Shown one piece after another: positions 28,899 through 36,201 of a DNA stretch of 36,326 nt. A program made the position numbers and the translations under genes. Positions within the stretch are counted from its first letter, which is position 1; each line of letters starts with the position of its first letter. The DNA lies in the NCBI GenBank assembly GCA_018052825.1, contig JAGPMN010000012.1, forward strand, positions 1-36,326. Reading direction: 5' to 3'. The notes below the pieces were generated by a model, which was given only the letters and a program-made list of their open reading frames with translations, had not been told where the DNA came from and made no database searches. This DNA comes from Methanothrix sp. (GTDB lineage Archaea > Halobacteriota > Methanosarcinia > Methanotrichales > Methanotrichaceae).

Positions 28899-29376
28899 AG
28901 CCAGAAATGTCTTTGAGCCGGTCGAGGCCTCGCGCGTGGTGCAGCTATGGCAGGAGCGCTTCGGCATGGATCTGGAGGCCTTCTCTGGCCTGCGGTTCTT
29001 TAAAAAGGCGAGCAGCATCTGGGCCATATCGGATGCGGAGCTGCCGCGCTTGAGCTACGAGTCGCTGGGAATGCGCATCATGAACTGCAAGGACCGGCCA
29101 TGGAAGCCCACCACGGCAGCATTGCAGCTCTTCGGCAGGCATGCCACCAAAAACCTGGTGCATCTGGAGGGTGGTGAGGCACGGCTCTTCCTGCAGGGGG
29201 CCAGCCAGCCCCTTCCGGAGCACTGCAATGCGGGCGCCTGCCAGCCCGGCTATGTGGTAGTATTTTATAGGGGGGATGCACTTGGGTGCGGACTATACTC
29301 ACATGGAATGCTGGTCAGCCAGATTCCCAAGGAGAGGAGAATGGAGGGCCGCTCAGGAGAGTTAGGACAGACATGA
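28876..29376 (+). CDS. PUA-like protein resembling the RsmF C-terminal region
   Basis: The 166-residue protein starts at TTG 28876, inside the end of the methyltransferase gene, with GGGAGG 8 nt upstream; no ATG fits. The first half (FEPVEASRVVQLWQERFGMDLEAFSGLRFFKKASSIWAIS) and second half (YESLGMRIMNCKDRPWKPTTAALQLFG, then LFLQGASQPLP, GYVVVFYRGDALGCGLYSHGMLVSQIPKERRM) match the pattern of the C-terminal PUA-type region found fused to RNA m5C methyltransferases. The likely role is to help the coupled methyltransferase bind its RNA. Its stop overlaps the cofH start in ATGA. The assignment rests on motif resemblance and context. Confidence 0.65.
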   Translation: MPGSSRNRARNVFEPVEASRVVQLWQERFGMDLEAFSGLRFFKKASSIWAISDAELPRLSYESLGMRIMNCKDRPWKPTTAALQLFGRHATKNLVHLEGGEARLFLQGASQPLPEHCNAGACQPGYVVVFYRGDALGCGLYSHGMLVSQIPKERRMEGRSGELGQT

Positions 29377-30452
29377 TCTCAAATGCCTCGCCTGCCCTGC
29401 AGCCGGGTGCTGCAGATTCAGATCTTGGCCGTCTATCCGAGGCGGATCTCGCGGAGCTGTGGCATCAGCCCCTGCGCCTCTTTCGCCTGGCCAATGCCCT
29501 GCGGGAGAGGTGCTGCGGGGATGACGTCTCTTTTGTGATAAACAGGAATATCAACTTCACAAACAGGTGCACAGGGAGCTGTCGCTTCTGCTCATTCAAG
29601 CATCATGAACCCTACACACTCAGCCATGAGCAGATACTGAGTAGGGCTGCGGAGGCGGAGGAGGTGGGGGCAACCGAGATATGCCTGCAAGGAGGACTGC
29701 ACCCGGAGATGGCTTTAGAGGACTACTGCGAAATACTGGAGAACATACACCGTGCATTTCCAAAGATGCATCTGCATGCATACTCCCCAATGGAGGTGCT
29801 GCATATGTCCAGGAATTCCGCAGTCGCCGTGCAGGAGGCCATCCTGCAACTGAAGAGAAGCGGCCTTGGCTCCATGCCCGGCACTGCTGCGGAGATACTT
29901 GTGGACTCGGTACGGCAGAGGATCTGCCCTGAGAAGCTAACTACGGGGCAGTGGCGGCATATAATCAGAGCCGCCCACCGGCTGGGAGTTCCCACCACCT
30001 CGACCATCCTATTCGGCCATGTGGAGAGCCTGGAGGAGCGGCTCATGCATTTGCAGGTCCTGCGGGAGATAGCAGCAGAGACGGCAGGCTTCACAGAGCT
30101 GGTGCTGCTTCCATTCATATCCGAGAACAACGTCCTCGGAAGAGATCTGATGCGAGGCGGTATGCCTGGTGGGGCGGACCTGCTGGACAGGCTCAAGATG
30201 CATGCCCTGGCCAGGGTGGCACTATATCCCTACATAGACAACATACAGGCAAGCTGGCCGAAGCTCGGCAGGGAGGCGGCGGGGGCGGCTCTGGAGTGGG
30301 GGGCCAACGATCTCGGGGGAACGCTCATGGACGAGGGCATAGCCAGAAACGCCAGGGAGGCCCCCAGCATATCTGCAGAGGAGATCGCCAGGCTGATCGA
30401 AAGCCGGGGCAGAAGGCCTGTGCAGAGGACGACGCTGTACCAGAGAGTTTGA
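29373..30452 (+). CDS. cofH: FO synthase subunit 2 (CofH), radical SAM
   Basis: CofH joins 5-amino-6-(ribitylamino)uracil to a tyrosine-derived fragment in the first step of the F420 chromophore; CofG finishes FO and is not in this window. I start at ATG 29373, which overlaps the previous stop and has AGGA 5 nt upstream, giving 359 residues. The cluster motif is C66-x3-C70-x2-C73 in NRCTGSCRFCSF, followed by EICLQGGLHPEM, HAYSPMEV, SMPGTAAEILVDSVR and an end region EWGANDLGGTLMDEGIARNA, all characteristic of CofH. F420 is the central hydride carrier of methanogens. Overlap with an RNA-modification pair suggests co-transcription rather than shared function. Confidence 0.94.
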   Translation: MISNASPALQPGAADSDLGRLSEADLAELWHQPLRLFRLANALRERCCGDDVSFVINRNINFTNRCTGSCRFCSFKHHEPYTLSHEQILSRAAEAEEVGATEICLQGGLHPEMALEDYCEILENIHRAFPKMHLHAYSPMEVLHMSRNSAVAVQEAILQLKRSGLGSMPGTAAEILVDSVRQRICPEKLTTGQWRHIIRAAHRLGVPTTSTILFGHVESLEERLMHLQVLREIAAETAGFTELVLLPFISENNVLGRDLMRGGMPGGADLLDRLKMHALARVALYPYIDNIQASWPKLGREAAGAALEWGANDLGGTLMDEGIARNAREAPSISAEEIARLIESRGRRPVQRTTLYQRV

Positions 30453-30487
30453 GAAGAGAAAAGCTCTGTTTCTGGGGAGGAGAGCGA

Positions 30488-31015
30488 ATGCCGAAAAGAA
30501 AAAGCGAATCAGTCCCCGCAAGGATGCGGACCGTCTACGATGAGATCGCAGCCCTGACAGATGCGGTCTGCCTGGAGCATCTGGATGAAGAGTATGCACA
30601 GCTCGCCCGTCTCATGACAGCAGCCCTGGCGAGAAAGAGGCCTTCGCCCCTGGAGAGGGGCAGAAAGGACGTCTGGGCGGCGTCAATCGTCTACTGCCTG
30701 GGCACAGTCAACTTCCTCTTCGACAAGTCCCAGCTCCCATACATGAGGGCGGACGAGATGGCAGCCCTCTTTGGAGTGAGCCAGAAGACTGCTGCCAACA
30801 AGGCCAGGCAGATCAGGGATATTCTCGATATCTGCCAGGCCGATCCCAAATGGTGGCGGCCATCACAAATGGAGGCGAATCCTCTGGCCTGGTGGGTGAT
30901 GGTCAACGGACTGATAGTCGACGCCAGGAATCTGCCTTTAGAGCTACAGAAGGAGCTGGTCCGAAGGGGCCTCATCCCCTTCGTTCCGGGAAAGAAGGGT
31001 GAGAAAGTCGACTAA
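30488..31015 (+). CDS. DUF6398 domain protein
   Basis: The 175-residue protein fits the DUF6398 family: an N-terminal helix pair VYDEIAALTDAVCLEHLDEEYAQLARLMTAALARKRPSPLERG, then WAASIVYCLGTVNFLFD and a helix-turn-helix-like ADEMAALFGVSQKTAANKARQIRDIL, ending in DPKWWRPSQMEANPLAWWVMVNG. The HTH-like portion suggests nucleic acid binding, but no function is established. ATG 30488 has GGAGGAGAG just upstream, and the gap to cofH is 35 nt. The frame runs open far upstream but only inside cofH, so the longer start is rejected. Confidence 0.8.
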   Translation: MPKRKSESVPARMRTVYDEIAALTDAVCLEHLDEEYAQLARLMTAALARKRPSPLERGRKDVWAASIVYCLGTVNFLFDKSQLPYMRADEMAALFGVSQKTAANKARQIRDILDICQADPKWWRPSQMEANPLAWWVMVNGLIVDARNLPLELQKELVRRGLIPFVPGKKGEKVD

Positions 31016-31053
31016 GTACGTTCTCCTGGCATTGGCGGCACATGAAGTATCGT

Positions 31054-31075
31054 TCTATCGCGATAGATTTATATC
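31054..31075 (+). promoter_or_regulatory. Palindromic operator and TATA box of the arsR operon
   Basis: TCTATCGCGATAGA (31054-31067) is a perfect 14-bp palindrome. It abuts the TATA box TTTATATC (31068-31075), centred about 29 bp before the arsR ATG at 31101, which makes the mRNA nearly leaderless. An ArsR dimer bound here would cover the TFB/TBP site. A direct repeat ATAGATT (31064-31070, 31079-31085) flanks the TATA box. Autorepression is inferred from position and family habit. Confidence 0.65.
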
Positions 31076-31100
31076 TGAATAGATTCCCCCTCATCCCATC

Positions 31101-31445
31101 ATGTCCGACAGATCCGTCTCCGACCTGCGCATCAAGATCTTGAGCGCCCTCTCCGATCCCATCCGCCTGGAGCTGCTGGAGTATCTCTCCGGCGGCGAGC
31201 GCTGCGTCTGCGAGATATTGCCCGCCTTTCACCGCTCCCAGTCCACCATCTCCAAGCACCTCTCCATACTCTATGAGGCCGGCATACTGGAGAGAAGGAT
31301 CGATGGCAAGAGAACCCTCTATCGCATAAAGGACCCTGGGGTATTCGATCTGATTCGCATGGTGGACGGCATGGCCCTGCAGCAGATATCGCAGCTGGCT
31401 GAGGCTGGACGAGTTCTGGAGAGGTCTCTGAAGAGCGGGAGATGA
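31101..31445 (+). CDS. ArsR/SmtB-family metal- or thiol-responsive repressor
   Basis: The 114-residue winged-helix protein shows the ArsR pattern: LRIKILSALSDPIRLELLEYLS, then the inducer-sensing GERCVCEILPAF (Cys35 and Cys37, the CVC motif of As(III)/Sb(III) or soft-metal sensors), the recognition helix SQSTISKHLSILYEAGIL, and the wing RRIDGKRTLYRI. It heads an operon with a COG0701 permease and a CxxC protein; its stop overlaps the permease start in ATGA. A palindrome at its promoter is the probable operator. The ligand is inferred to be arsenite or another thiol-reactive species. Confidence 0.9.
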   Translation: MSDRSVSDLRIKILSALSDPIRLELLEYLSGGERCVCEILPAFHRSQSTISKHLSILYEAGILERRIDGKRTLYRIKDPGVFDLIRMVDGMALQQISQLAEAGRVLERSLKSGR

Positions 31446-32524
31446 CATTCACGGCGATCATGGCTGCCCTGCAGGCGGGCCTTTACACGCTCCTCGGATA
31501 CCTGTCGGCACATGTTTTGACATGCCTTGTGCCTGCCTTCTTCATAGCCGGTGCCATTGCAGCTTTGCTGGAAAAGGAGACTGTGCTCAGGTACTTCGGG
31601 GCAGACGCCCCCAGGTGGCTCTGCTACAGCGTGGCTGCCACCTCCGGAACCATACTGGCGGTGTGCAGCTGCACCATCCTGCCCGTGTTTGCAGGCATAG
31701 AGAAGCGGGGCGCTGGCATCGGCCCGGCAACGGCCTTCCTCTTCTCCGGGCCGGCCATAAACCTCATGGCAGTTATACTCACTGCAAGGGTGCTGGGACT
31801 TGATCTTGGCATTGCCAGAGCAGTGGCGGCTGTGGGCATGGCCGTGATCATCGGCCTGATCATGGCTGCCATATTCGAGAGGCCTCAGGAAGAGTGCGGC
31901 GCCAGTGCTGCCATATCTGCTCTCCAGGCTGATCCCGATCCCCCGCAAGGGGGCCGTCCCGGATATGCTACAGGCTTTTTCATAGCCGTCCTGGTTGCAG
32001 TGCTGCTGGCAGCCACAACGAGCGCTTTAGAGCCTCTGCCCAAGGCCGGCATGGTAGCTGCGCTGATGATAACAGCCGTATTTCTGATGATGAAATACTA
32101 CCAGCCAGAGGAGAGGGAGGCGTTCCTCGGCGAAACCTGGTGGCTGGCCAGGAAGATCTTTCCACTGCTGGTCGTGGGAACATTTATAGCCGGCATCATC
32201 GGCTACCTACTGCCAGTGGAGTGGATTCGCACCATCTTCGGCACAAGCAGCCTTCTGGCCTGCTTTGCGGCTTCGGTGATAGGCTCCCTGCTATACATGC
32301 CAACGCTCCTGGAGGTGCCCATCGTCGGCAGCCTTTTCGGCTACAGCAGCGGTATCACAGCCGCAGGCCCGGCGCTATCCCTGCTTTTAGCCGGCCCCTC
32401 CCTCTCCCTGCCCAGCATAATCGTCATCACCAGGATCATCGGCCTTAAGAAGGGGGGCGCATACATCTCCCTTGTGGTTTTGATGTCGACCCTGGCGGGA
32501 GCGGTCTACGGGGCGGTGGCATGA
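31442..32524 (+). CDS. COG0701 (ArsP/YraQ-type) permease
   Basis: The 360-residue integral membrane protein has about eight to ten hydrophobic helices in two similar halves separated by a polar loop (about 140-180). Family motifs are VCSCTILPVFAGIEKRGAGIGPATAFLFSGPAIN in the first half and LLYMPTLLEVPIVGSLFGYSSGITAAGPALSLLLAGPSLSLP in the second. The CSC pair in the first half lies in the likely transport path. Members of this family include ArsP, an exporter of organoarsenicals, and homologues linked to thiol compounds. Position between an ArsR sensor and a redox-active CxxC protein supports export of arsenic or a sulfur/thiol compound. The substrate is not shown by sequence. Confidence 0.87.
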   Translation: MTFTAIMAALQAGLYTLLGYLSAHVLTCLVPAFFIAGAIAALLEKETVLRYFGADAPRWLCYSVAATSGTILAVCSCTILPVFAGIEKRGAGIGPATAFLFSGPAINLMAVILTARVLGLDLGIARAVAAVGMAVIIGLIMAAIFERPQEECGASAAISALQADPDPPQGGRPGYATGFFIAVLVAVLLAATTSALEPLPKAGMVAALMITAVFLMMKYYQPEEREAFLGETWWLARKIFPLLVVGTFIAGIIGYLLPVEWIRTIFGTSSLLACFAASVIGSLLYMPTLLEVPIVGSLFGYSSGITAAGPALSLLLAGPSLSLPSIIVITRIIGLKKGGAYISLVVLMSTLAGAVYGAVA

Positions 32525-32542
32525 AAAAATGTGGTGGTAAAA

Positions 32543-32779
32543 ATGGTGAAGATCGAGGTCATGGGAACAGGCTGTGCCAAGTGCAAAAGCCTGCTCAAGA
32601 ATGTGGAGAAGGCGGTCGCAGAATCTGGCATCTCCGCAGAGGTGATCAAGGTGGATGGCATCCAGGAGATAATGGAGCGGGGTGTGATGATGACCCCTGC
32701 ACTTTACATCGATGGCAAGTCCGTGATGGTGGGCAGAACTGCCACGGTCGAAGAGCTGAAAAGGCTTATAAAAAGGTGA
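32543..32779 (+). CDS. Small redox-active disulfide (thioredoxin-fold) protein
   Basis: The 78-residue protein is of the archaeal MTH895-type thioredoxin-like family: MVKIEVMGTGCAKCKSLLKNV with active Cys11-x2-Cys14, VIKVDGIQEIMERGVMMTPALYIDGKSV with the cis-Pro loop, and KRLIK at the end. ATG 32543 is chosen because GGTGGT lies 4 nt upstream. It starts 18 nt after the permease and is typically found next to COG0701 permeases, to which it probably delivers or removes electrons or thiols in the cytoplasm. Confidence 0.9.
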   Translation: MVKIEVMGTGCAKCKSLLKNVEKAVAESGISAEVIKVDGIQEIMERGVMMTPALYIDGKSVMVGRTATVEELKRLIKR

Positions 32780-32838
32780 TGCGAAGAGGGATGGACATGA
32801 AATCGATGAAGGAAGCGAAGAAGGCAGGCTGCGCCTAA
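32779..32838 (+). CDS. Possible 19-codon ORF coupled to the redox protein
   Basis: ATG 32779 overlaps the preceding stop (TGATG) and has AAAAGGTG directly before it. The product MRRGMDMKSMKEAKKAGCA is Lys/Met-rich with one Cys near its end. Tiny Cys-bearing genes do occur next to such permease/redox pairs, but the length makes chance likely. An A-run follows immediately after the TAA. Confidence 0.25.
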   Translation: MRRGMDMKSMKEAKKAGCA

Positions 32839-32892
32839 AAAAGGAGCCGGCCGCCTGAGATTGCGATCCTGAGAATTGTGGTGGTATAAACT

Positions 32893-33921
32893 ATGCATTC
32901 GCTAAACTTGGGATTTTCATTTATCAGCATAGTCTTATTGATGCTTCTGGCCCTATCCCAGAGCGCCTCCGCCGGAGCGGAATGCGCCTCTTTAGGCGGC
33001 GGTTGCGACGATGGCGGCTGGGACCCCATGGCCAAGCTTGATGAGATTGGAAACACCAGCGCCGACCAGCAGCCGGCCAATACAAAGTGGCCGGCAAAGT
33101 CAAGGGAGCAGAGGTGGAACATGAGCGCTTCCACAGAGAGCTCTTCTGCCAGAGAAGGCACAGAGGATGCAGCAGCTGAACAGCAGGCGATCACTGTGCG
33201 AAGCGATGAGGCTGCGGCCATTCTCGCCCCGCTTGATGCCGTAAACGGCGCAGATATCCTGCTGGATGTGAGCGAGAACTCGAGCAGCCATATAGCCGGC
33301 TCAGTGGTCATACCTTACATGCAGTTTAACGAGCAGCCCGGCCTTCTCAAGAACCTCTCCGAGATCACAGAGATCCTCGGCGACGCCGGCATCTCCCGCG
33401 AGGACTCGGTTGTCATATACGGCGAGTGCCTGCCATGCGGAGGAGGGCCGTCTGTGGCGACATACGTCTACTGGATGATGAAGGGGCTGGGCCATGAGAG
33501 GGTAAGGGTCCTGGACGGGACGGCTGAGGACTGGCAGGCATCCGGGCGGGTGGTTACGTCAGACGCAGCTGTTTTAGCAGGCAAGACATACTCTGCCGCC
33601 CCGACTGCAAACTACACAGCCACATATGAGATGGTGAATGGCGGAGGGGTGCAGATTGTCGATGCCAGGACGGTGCAGGAGTTCGGCTCGGGCAGCATCC
33701 CCGGATCGATAAACATTCCCTATGCAAGCGTTCTCGACGGAAATAAGATCAAGAGCGAGGAGAAGCTGGAAAAGATATTCGGGCTGCTGGATAAAGGCCA
33801 GAGTGTTGTGGTCTTCACCAACACTGGCATGAAGGCCTCTGTGGTCTGGTTTGCCCTGGAGATGATGGGATACGACGCCAGGCTCTACAGCTACCAGGAC
33901 TGGGTGGCAAATCAAAATTGA
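32893..33921 (+). CDS. Secreted double-rhodanese protein with atypical active sites
   Basis: An N-terminal signal peptide (FSFISIVLLMLLALSQSASA) is followed by a low-complexity Ser/Glu spacer (about 30-100) and two rhodanese domains (about 100-220 and 230-342). The first has ILLDVSENSSSHIAGSVVIPY and VVIYGECLPCGGGPSVATYVYWM, placing a CxxC pair (Cys179, Cys182) at the loop. The second has QIVDARTVQEFGSGSIPGSINIPY, but its loop is FTNTGMKAS, with Thr309 where catalytic Cys is expected, so it looks inactive. GGTGGT precedes ATG by 7 nt. It likely handles sulfane sulfur or disulfides outside the membrane. Co-transcription with the arsR operon is plausible (54-nt gap). Confidence 0.8.
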   Translation: MHSLNLGFSFISIVLLMLLALSQSASAGAECASLGGGCDDGGWDPMAKLDEIGNTSADQQPANTKWPAKSREQRWNMSASTESSSAREGTEDAAAEQQAITVRSDEAAAILAPLDAVNGADILLDVSENSSSHIAGSVVIPYMQFNEQPGLLKNLSEITEILGDAGISREDSVVIYGECLPCGGGPSVATYVYWMMKGLGHERVRVLDGTAEDWQASGRVVTSDAAVLAGKTYSAAPTANYTATYEMVNGGGVQIVDARTVQEFGSGSIPGSINIPYASVLDGNKIKSEEKLEKIFGLLDKGQSVVVFTNTGMKASVVWFALEMMGYDARLYSYQDWVANQN

Positions 33922-33957
33922 TTGCTGATGAAACGGGGGGGGCAAAATGCTCCGCAG

Positions 33958-34422
33958 TCATCTGCCGAAGGTCTGAGATATCCATTCTTTTATCTCATCC
34001 CTGGCTCGCCTGAAGGCAAAAAGCTGTTCCTCCTCACTTCCCACAGCCGCGGCAGGGTCATCGAAGCCTCTGTGCATGACCTTCCTGGCTTTGGGCGATC
34101 TGCTGGCAATCTCAAGGCTCGTGCTGCATATGGGGCAGGCCTGCCTCGCCCGGTCGCAGACGGTGACAGCCAGGTCGAATATGATATCTCCCAGCTCTTG
34201 ATATGTCTTGGAGCGCTGGCCCGAGATGTCGATGCCGATCTCCCGCATAGCCTGCACAGCGCGGCGATCGACGGATGTTGCGACAACTCCGGCGCTGTAG
34301 GCCTCATACCGATCTCCATACATGCTCCTCAGCAGCCCCTCGGCCATCTGGGAGCGGGCAGAGTTGTGGGTGCATAGAAAGAGCACCTTCTTCTTTTGAG
34401 CGTCTGATAAAGCGGATTTCAT
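33958..34422 (-). CDS. arsC: Arsenate reductase, low-molecular-weight phosphatase type
   Basis: This enzyme reduces As(V) to As(III) through a P-loop cysteine and a disulfide relay fed by thioredoxin. The 154 residues show the loop VLFLCTHNSARSQMAEG with Cys17, the YSAGVVATSVDRRAV segment, and VTVCDRARQACPICS, where paired cysteines match the relay of thioredoxin-coupled ArsC. The FDDPAAAVGSEEEQLFAFRRARDEI region carries the general-acid Asp. Its ATG lies 9 nt after the ccdA-fusion stop, so the two are co-transcribed. It converges with the secreted-rhodanese gene and belongs with the ArsR and permease genes functionally. Confidence 0.92.
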   Translation of the reverse strand: MKSALSDAQKKKVLFLCTHNSARSQMAEGLLRSMYGDRYEAYSAGVVATSVDRRAVQAMREIGIDISGQRSKTYQELGDIIFDLAVTVCDRARQACPICSTSLEIASRSPKARKVMHRGFDDPAAAVGSEEEQLFAFRRARDEIKEWISQTFGR

Positions 34423-34431
34423 CTGATCATT

Positions 34432-35859
34432 TCACCACAGCTTGAATCCAAAGTACCTCACAGCATAAATCAATCCGATCCCGATTACCGCCAGCCCGAA
34501 GGCCATTGTGATATATTTTCCTGCAGCGATATACTTCTCCCCGATCCACCCGCCCACAGCTCTGGAGAACGTGGCGATAGGAATCACCGGCACTCCGTGG
34601 CCGACTCCGAAGACAAAGAGCATCAATCCGCCTCCCACGGCTGTTACATTCTGGGATATGAGCCAGATGAGCACCGGAAAGACGAGGGAGACGGCGCAGG
34701 GGGCCCAGCCCATAGCGAAGAATACTCCCAGGGCAAAAGCTCCGATGAAGGCCGAGTAGTGGAAGAGGCCCATTGAGAATCGGACCAGCCTCTCCATCAA
34801 TCCCATCTTCACAGGATCATTCTCTCCAGAAAGAGCATCACGGCTGCCTCTGCCGAGATAGATGCGCGAGCTGACCGGCTCGACGATCTCGCCGATGGGC
34901 TTTATGATATTTATGCCCAGAACGATCATCAGCATCCCGGCGGCCAGGTCGAAGAAGCTGGCCTGGCGGATGAAAACGCCAATGTCCGAGAGAAACAGCC
35001 CCACCACGAAGAAGACGGCAGCCATTCCCAGTGTGAAGGCCACGCCGATCATGAAGCCCTCCTTAGATGCCGAGGCGCTCTTCCTGAGATACTCCTCTTT
35101 TCTTCTGCTGGTCATGACGTAGGAGAACATGGCCAGCAGCAGGGCAACAGAGCAGGGTGACAGCGAAGTTACAATGCCCAGGAAGAACATGCCCAGGTAA
35201 TTGACATCCTCTCTGGAGGCCACACCTTTGAATCCTGAGGCTTTTGCTTTTGCCTCTCCCCTATCCATCTCTTTAAGGCCCTTATAAAGTGCCTCAGCGC
35301 TCTGTACTCCGTCTATCTCTCCCTTGCCCAATTGATAGACGTGATAAAGGCCCGCCACATTTCCTTCTTTGTCGACCAGGATCAGGGTGGGGTTGGCAAA
35401 TCCATCCTCAAAGGTTGAGTAGCCGATATACTTGCCGGTTATTGTATAGGGCTCAAAATCCTCAATCCAGGGCCAGGTTATATTGATGTTCCACCACTCC
35501 TTAGCCAGAGCCGGACCGCTCTTCGAGTATGGATTCTTTCTGATGTTGAGTGTAACGATATTGATCTCTGGATGCTCTTTTGCCAGCAGGGAGAGCTGGC
35601 CGGTCTGGGCACTCAGAACATGCTCGCACTCCCGGCAGAGTGGATTTTCGATATTTGTGATATGAAGAAGGAGAGACTCTCCTCGATAGTCGCTCAGAGA
35701 TAGGCTCCTGCCCTGACAGTCCACTGCCTGAAAATCAGGGGCCAGTGCCTTTGTCTCCTGACTGAAAGCCTGGCAGCTTACGAGAAAGAGGATGAAGCAA
35801 AGGACGGTAAAAAGTGTGATAGACCCTGAAATTAGGGATTTTTCGCATTTTATTGTCAT
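34432..35859 (-). CDS. TlpA-like/CcdA fusion: extracytoplasmic thiol-disulfide exchange protein
   Basis: The 475-residue chain begins with a signal/anchor segment holding a lipobox-like LVSC (Cys29), then a thioredoxin-fold TlpA/AhpC-like domain (about 35-195; APDFQAVDCQGRSLSLSDYRGE) whose CxxC is Cys75-x2-Cys78 in NPLCREC. A polar linker leads to a CcdA-type domain (about 218-475) with six or more helices and the two membrane cysteines in TSLSPCSVALLL and GWAPCAVSLVFPV. CcdA carries electrons from cytoplasmic thioredoxin to the outside, and the fused domain would be the outer acceptor. It is a natural DsbD-like arrangement. It lies upstream of arsC and downstream of a truncated thioredoxin-like gene. 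Confidence 0.87.
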   Translation of the reverse strand: MTIKCEKSLISGSITLFTVLCFILFLVSCQAFSQETKALAPDFQAVDCQGRSLSLSDYRGESLLLHITNIENPLCRECEHVLSAQTGQLSLLAKEHPEINIVTLNIRKNPYSKSGPALAKEWWNINITWPWIEDFEPYTITGKYIGYSTFEDGFANPTLILVDKEGNVAGLYHVYQLGKGEIDGVQSAEALYKGLKEMDRGEAKAKASGFKGVASREDVNYLGMFFLGIVTSLSPCSVALLLAMFSYVMTSRRKEEYLRKSASASKEGFMIGVAFTLGMAAVFFVVGLFLSDIGVFIRQASFFDLAAGMLMIVLGINIIKPIGEIVEPVSSRIYLGRGSRDALSGENDPVKMGLMERLVRFSMGLFHYSAFIGAFALGVFFAMGWAPCAVSLVFPVLIWLISQNVTAVGGGLMLFVFGVGHGVPVIPIATFSRAVGGWIGEKYIAAGKYITMAFGLAVIGIGLIYAVRYFGFKLW

Positions 35860-35889
35860 ACAAGCAATCCCGCTATGTCAGGCTCTCGC

Positions 35890-36201
35890 TCAGGAATTCC
35901 AGTCAGCAGAGTTTTCATCGTATTTGCTTATGGCGTCCTCCACATAGCTCTTGATCCAATTCTCACCCGTGACCTCATCTGTGCTATGCCAGACTGGAAC
36001 GACATCTCCATCGAAATCGGGTGCAAGTGTGAGCACAACAGTTAGAGGCACATACATGGTGCCGCCGTTAGGATCGTATGCCTGCAAGGCCTCCTCAGAC
36101 CTTGAATCATCGCCTTCGGCGCTTATCAAGAAAACGTTTATCTGGCCGTTGAATTCTTCTGTGATATTCTGCACGGCTTCCGTCTGAGGTGCACAATAAT
36201 C
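35890..36201 (-). pseudogene. Thioredoxin-like gene truncated at its 5' end by an IS3-family element
   Basis: The frame reads in from the IS boundary as DYCAPQTEAVQNITEEFNG and continues for 103 codons. The motif CAPQTEAV, the strand INVFLISAEGDD, the cis-Pro-like MYVPLTVVLTLAPD and the closing helix WIKSYVEDAISKY are what one expects of a thioredoxin-fold domain. The second Cys of the probable CxxC pair remains, while the signal peptide and first strand are missing. A GTG at 36174 is a possible internal start but would leave out the active cysteine. It is the first gene of the ccdA-fusion/arsC operon, so the insertion may also have changed their expression. Confidence 0.7.

Noticed and set aside
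29951-30487. Long upstream extension of the DUF6398 frame
   Set aside because: The extra part lies out of frame inside cofH and is Gly/Arg-rich; ATG 30488 has a strong ribosome site.
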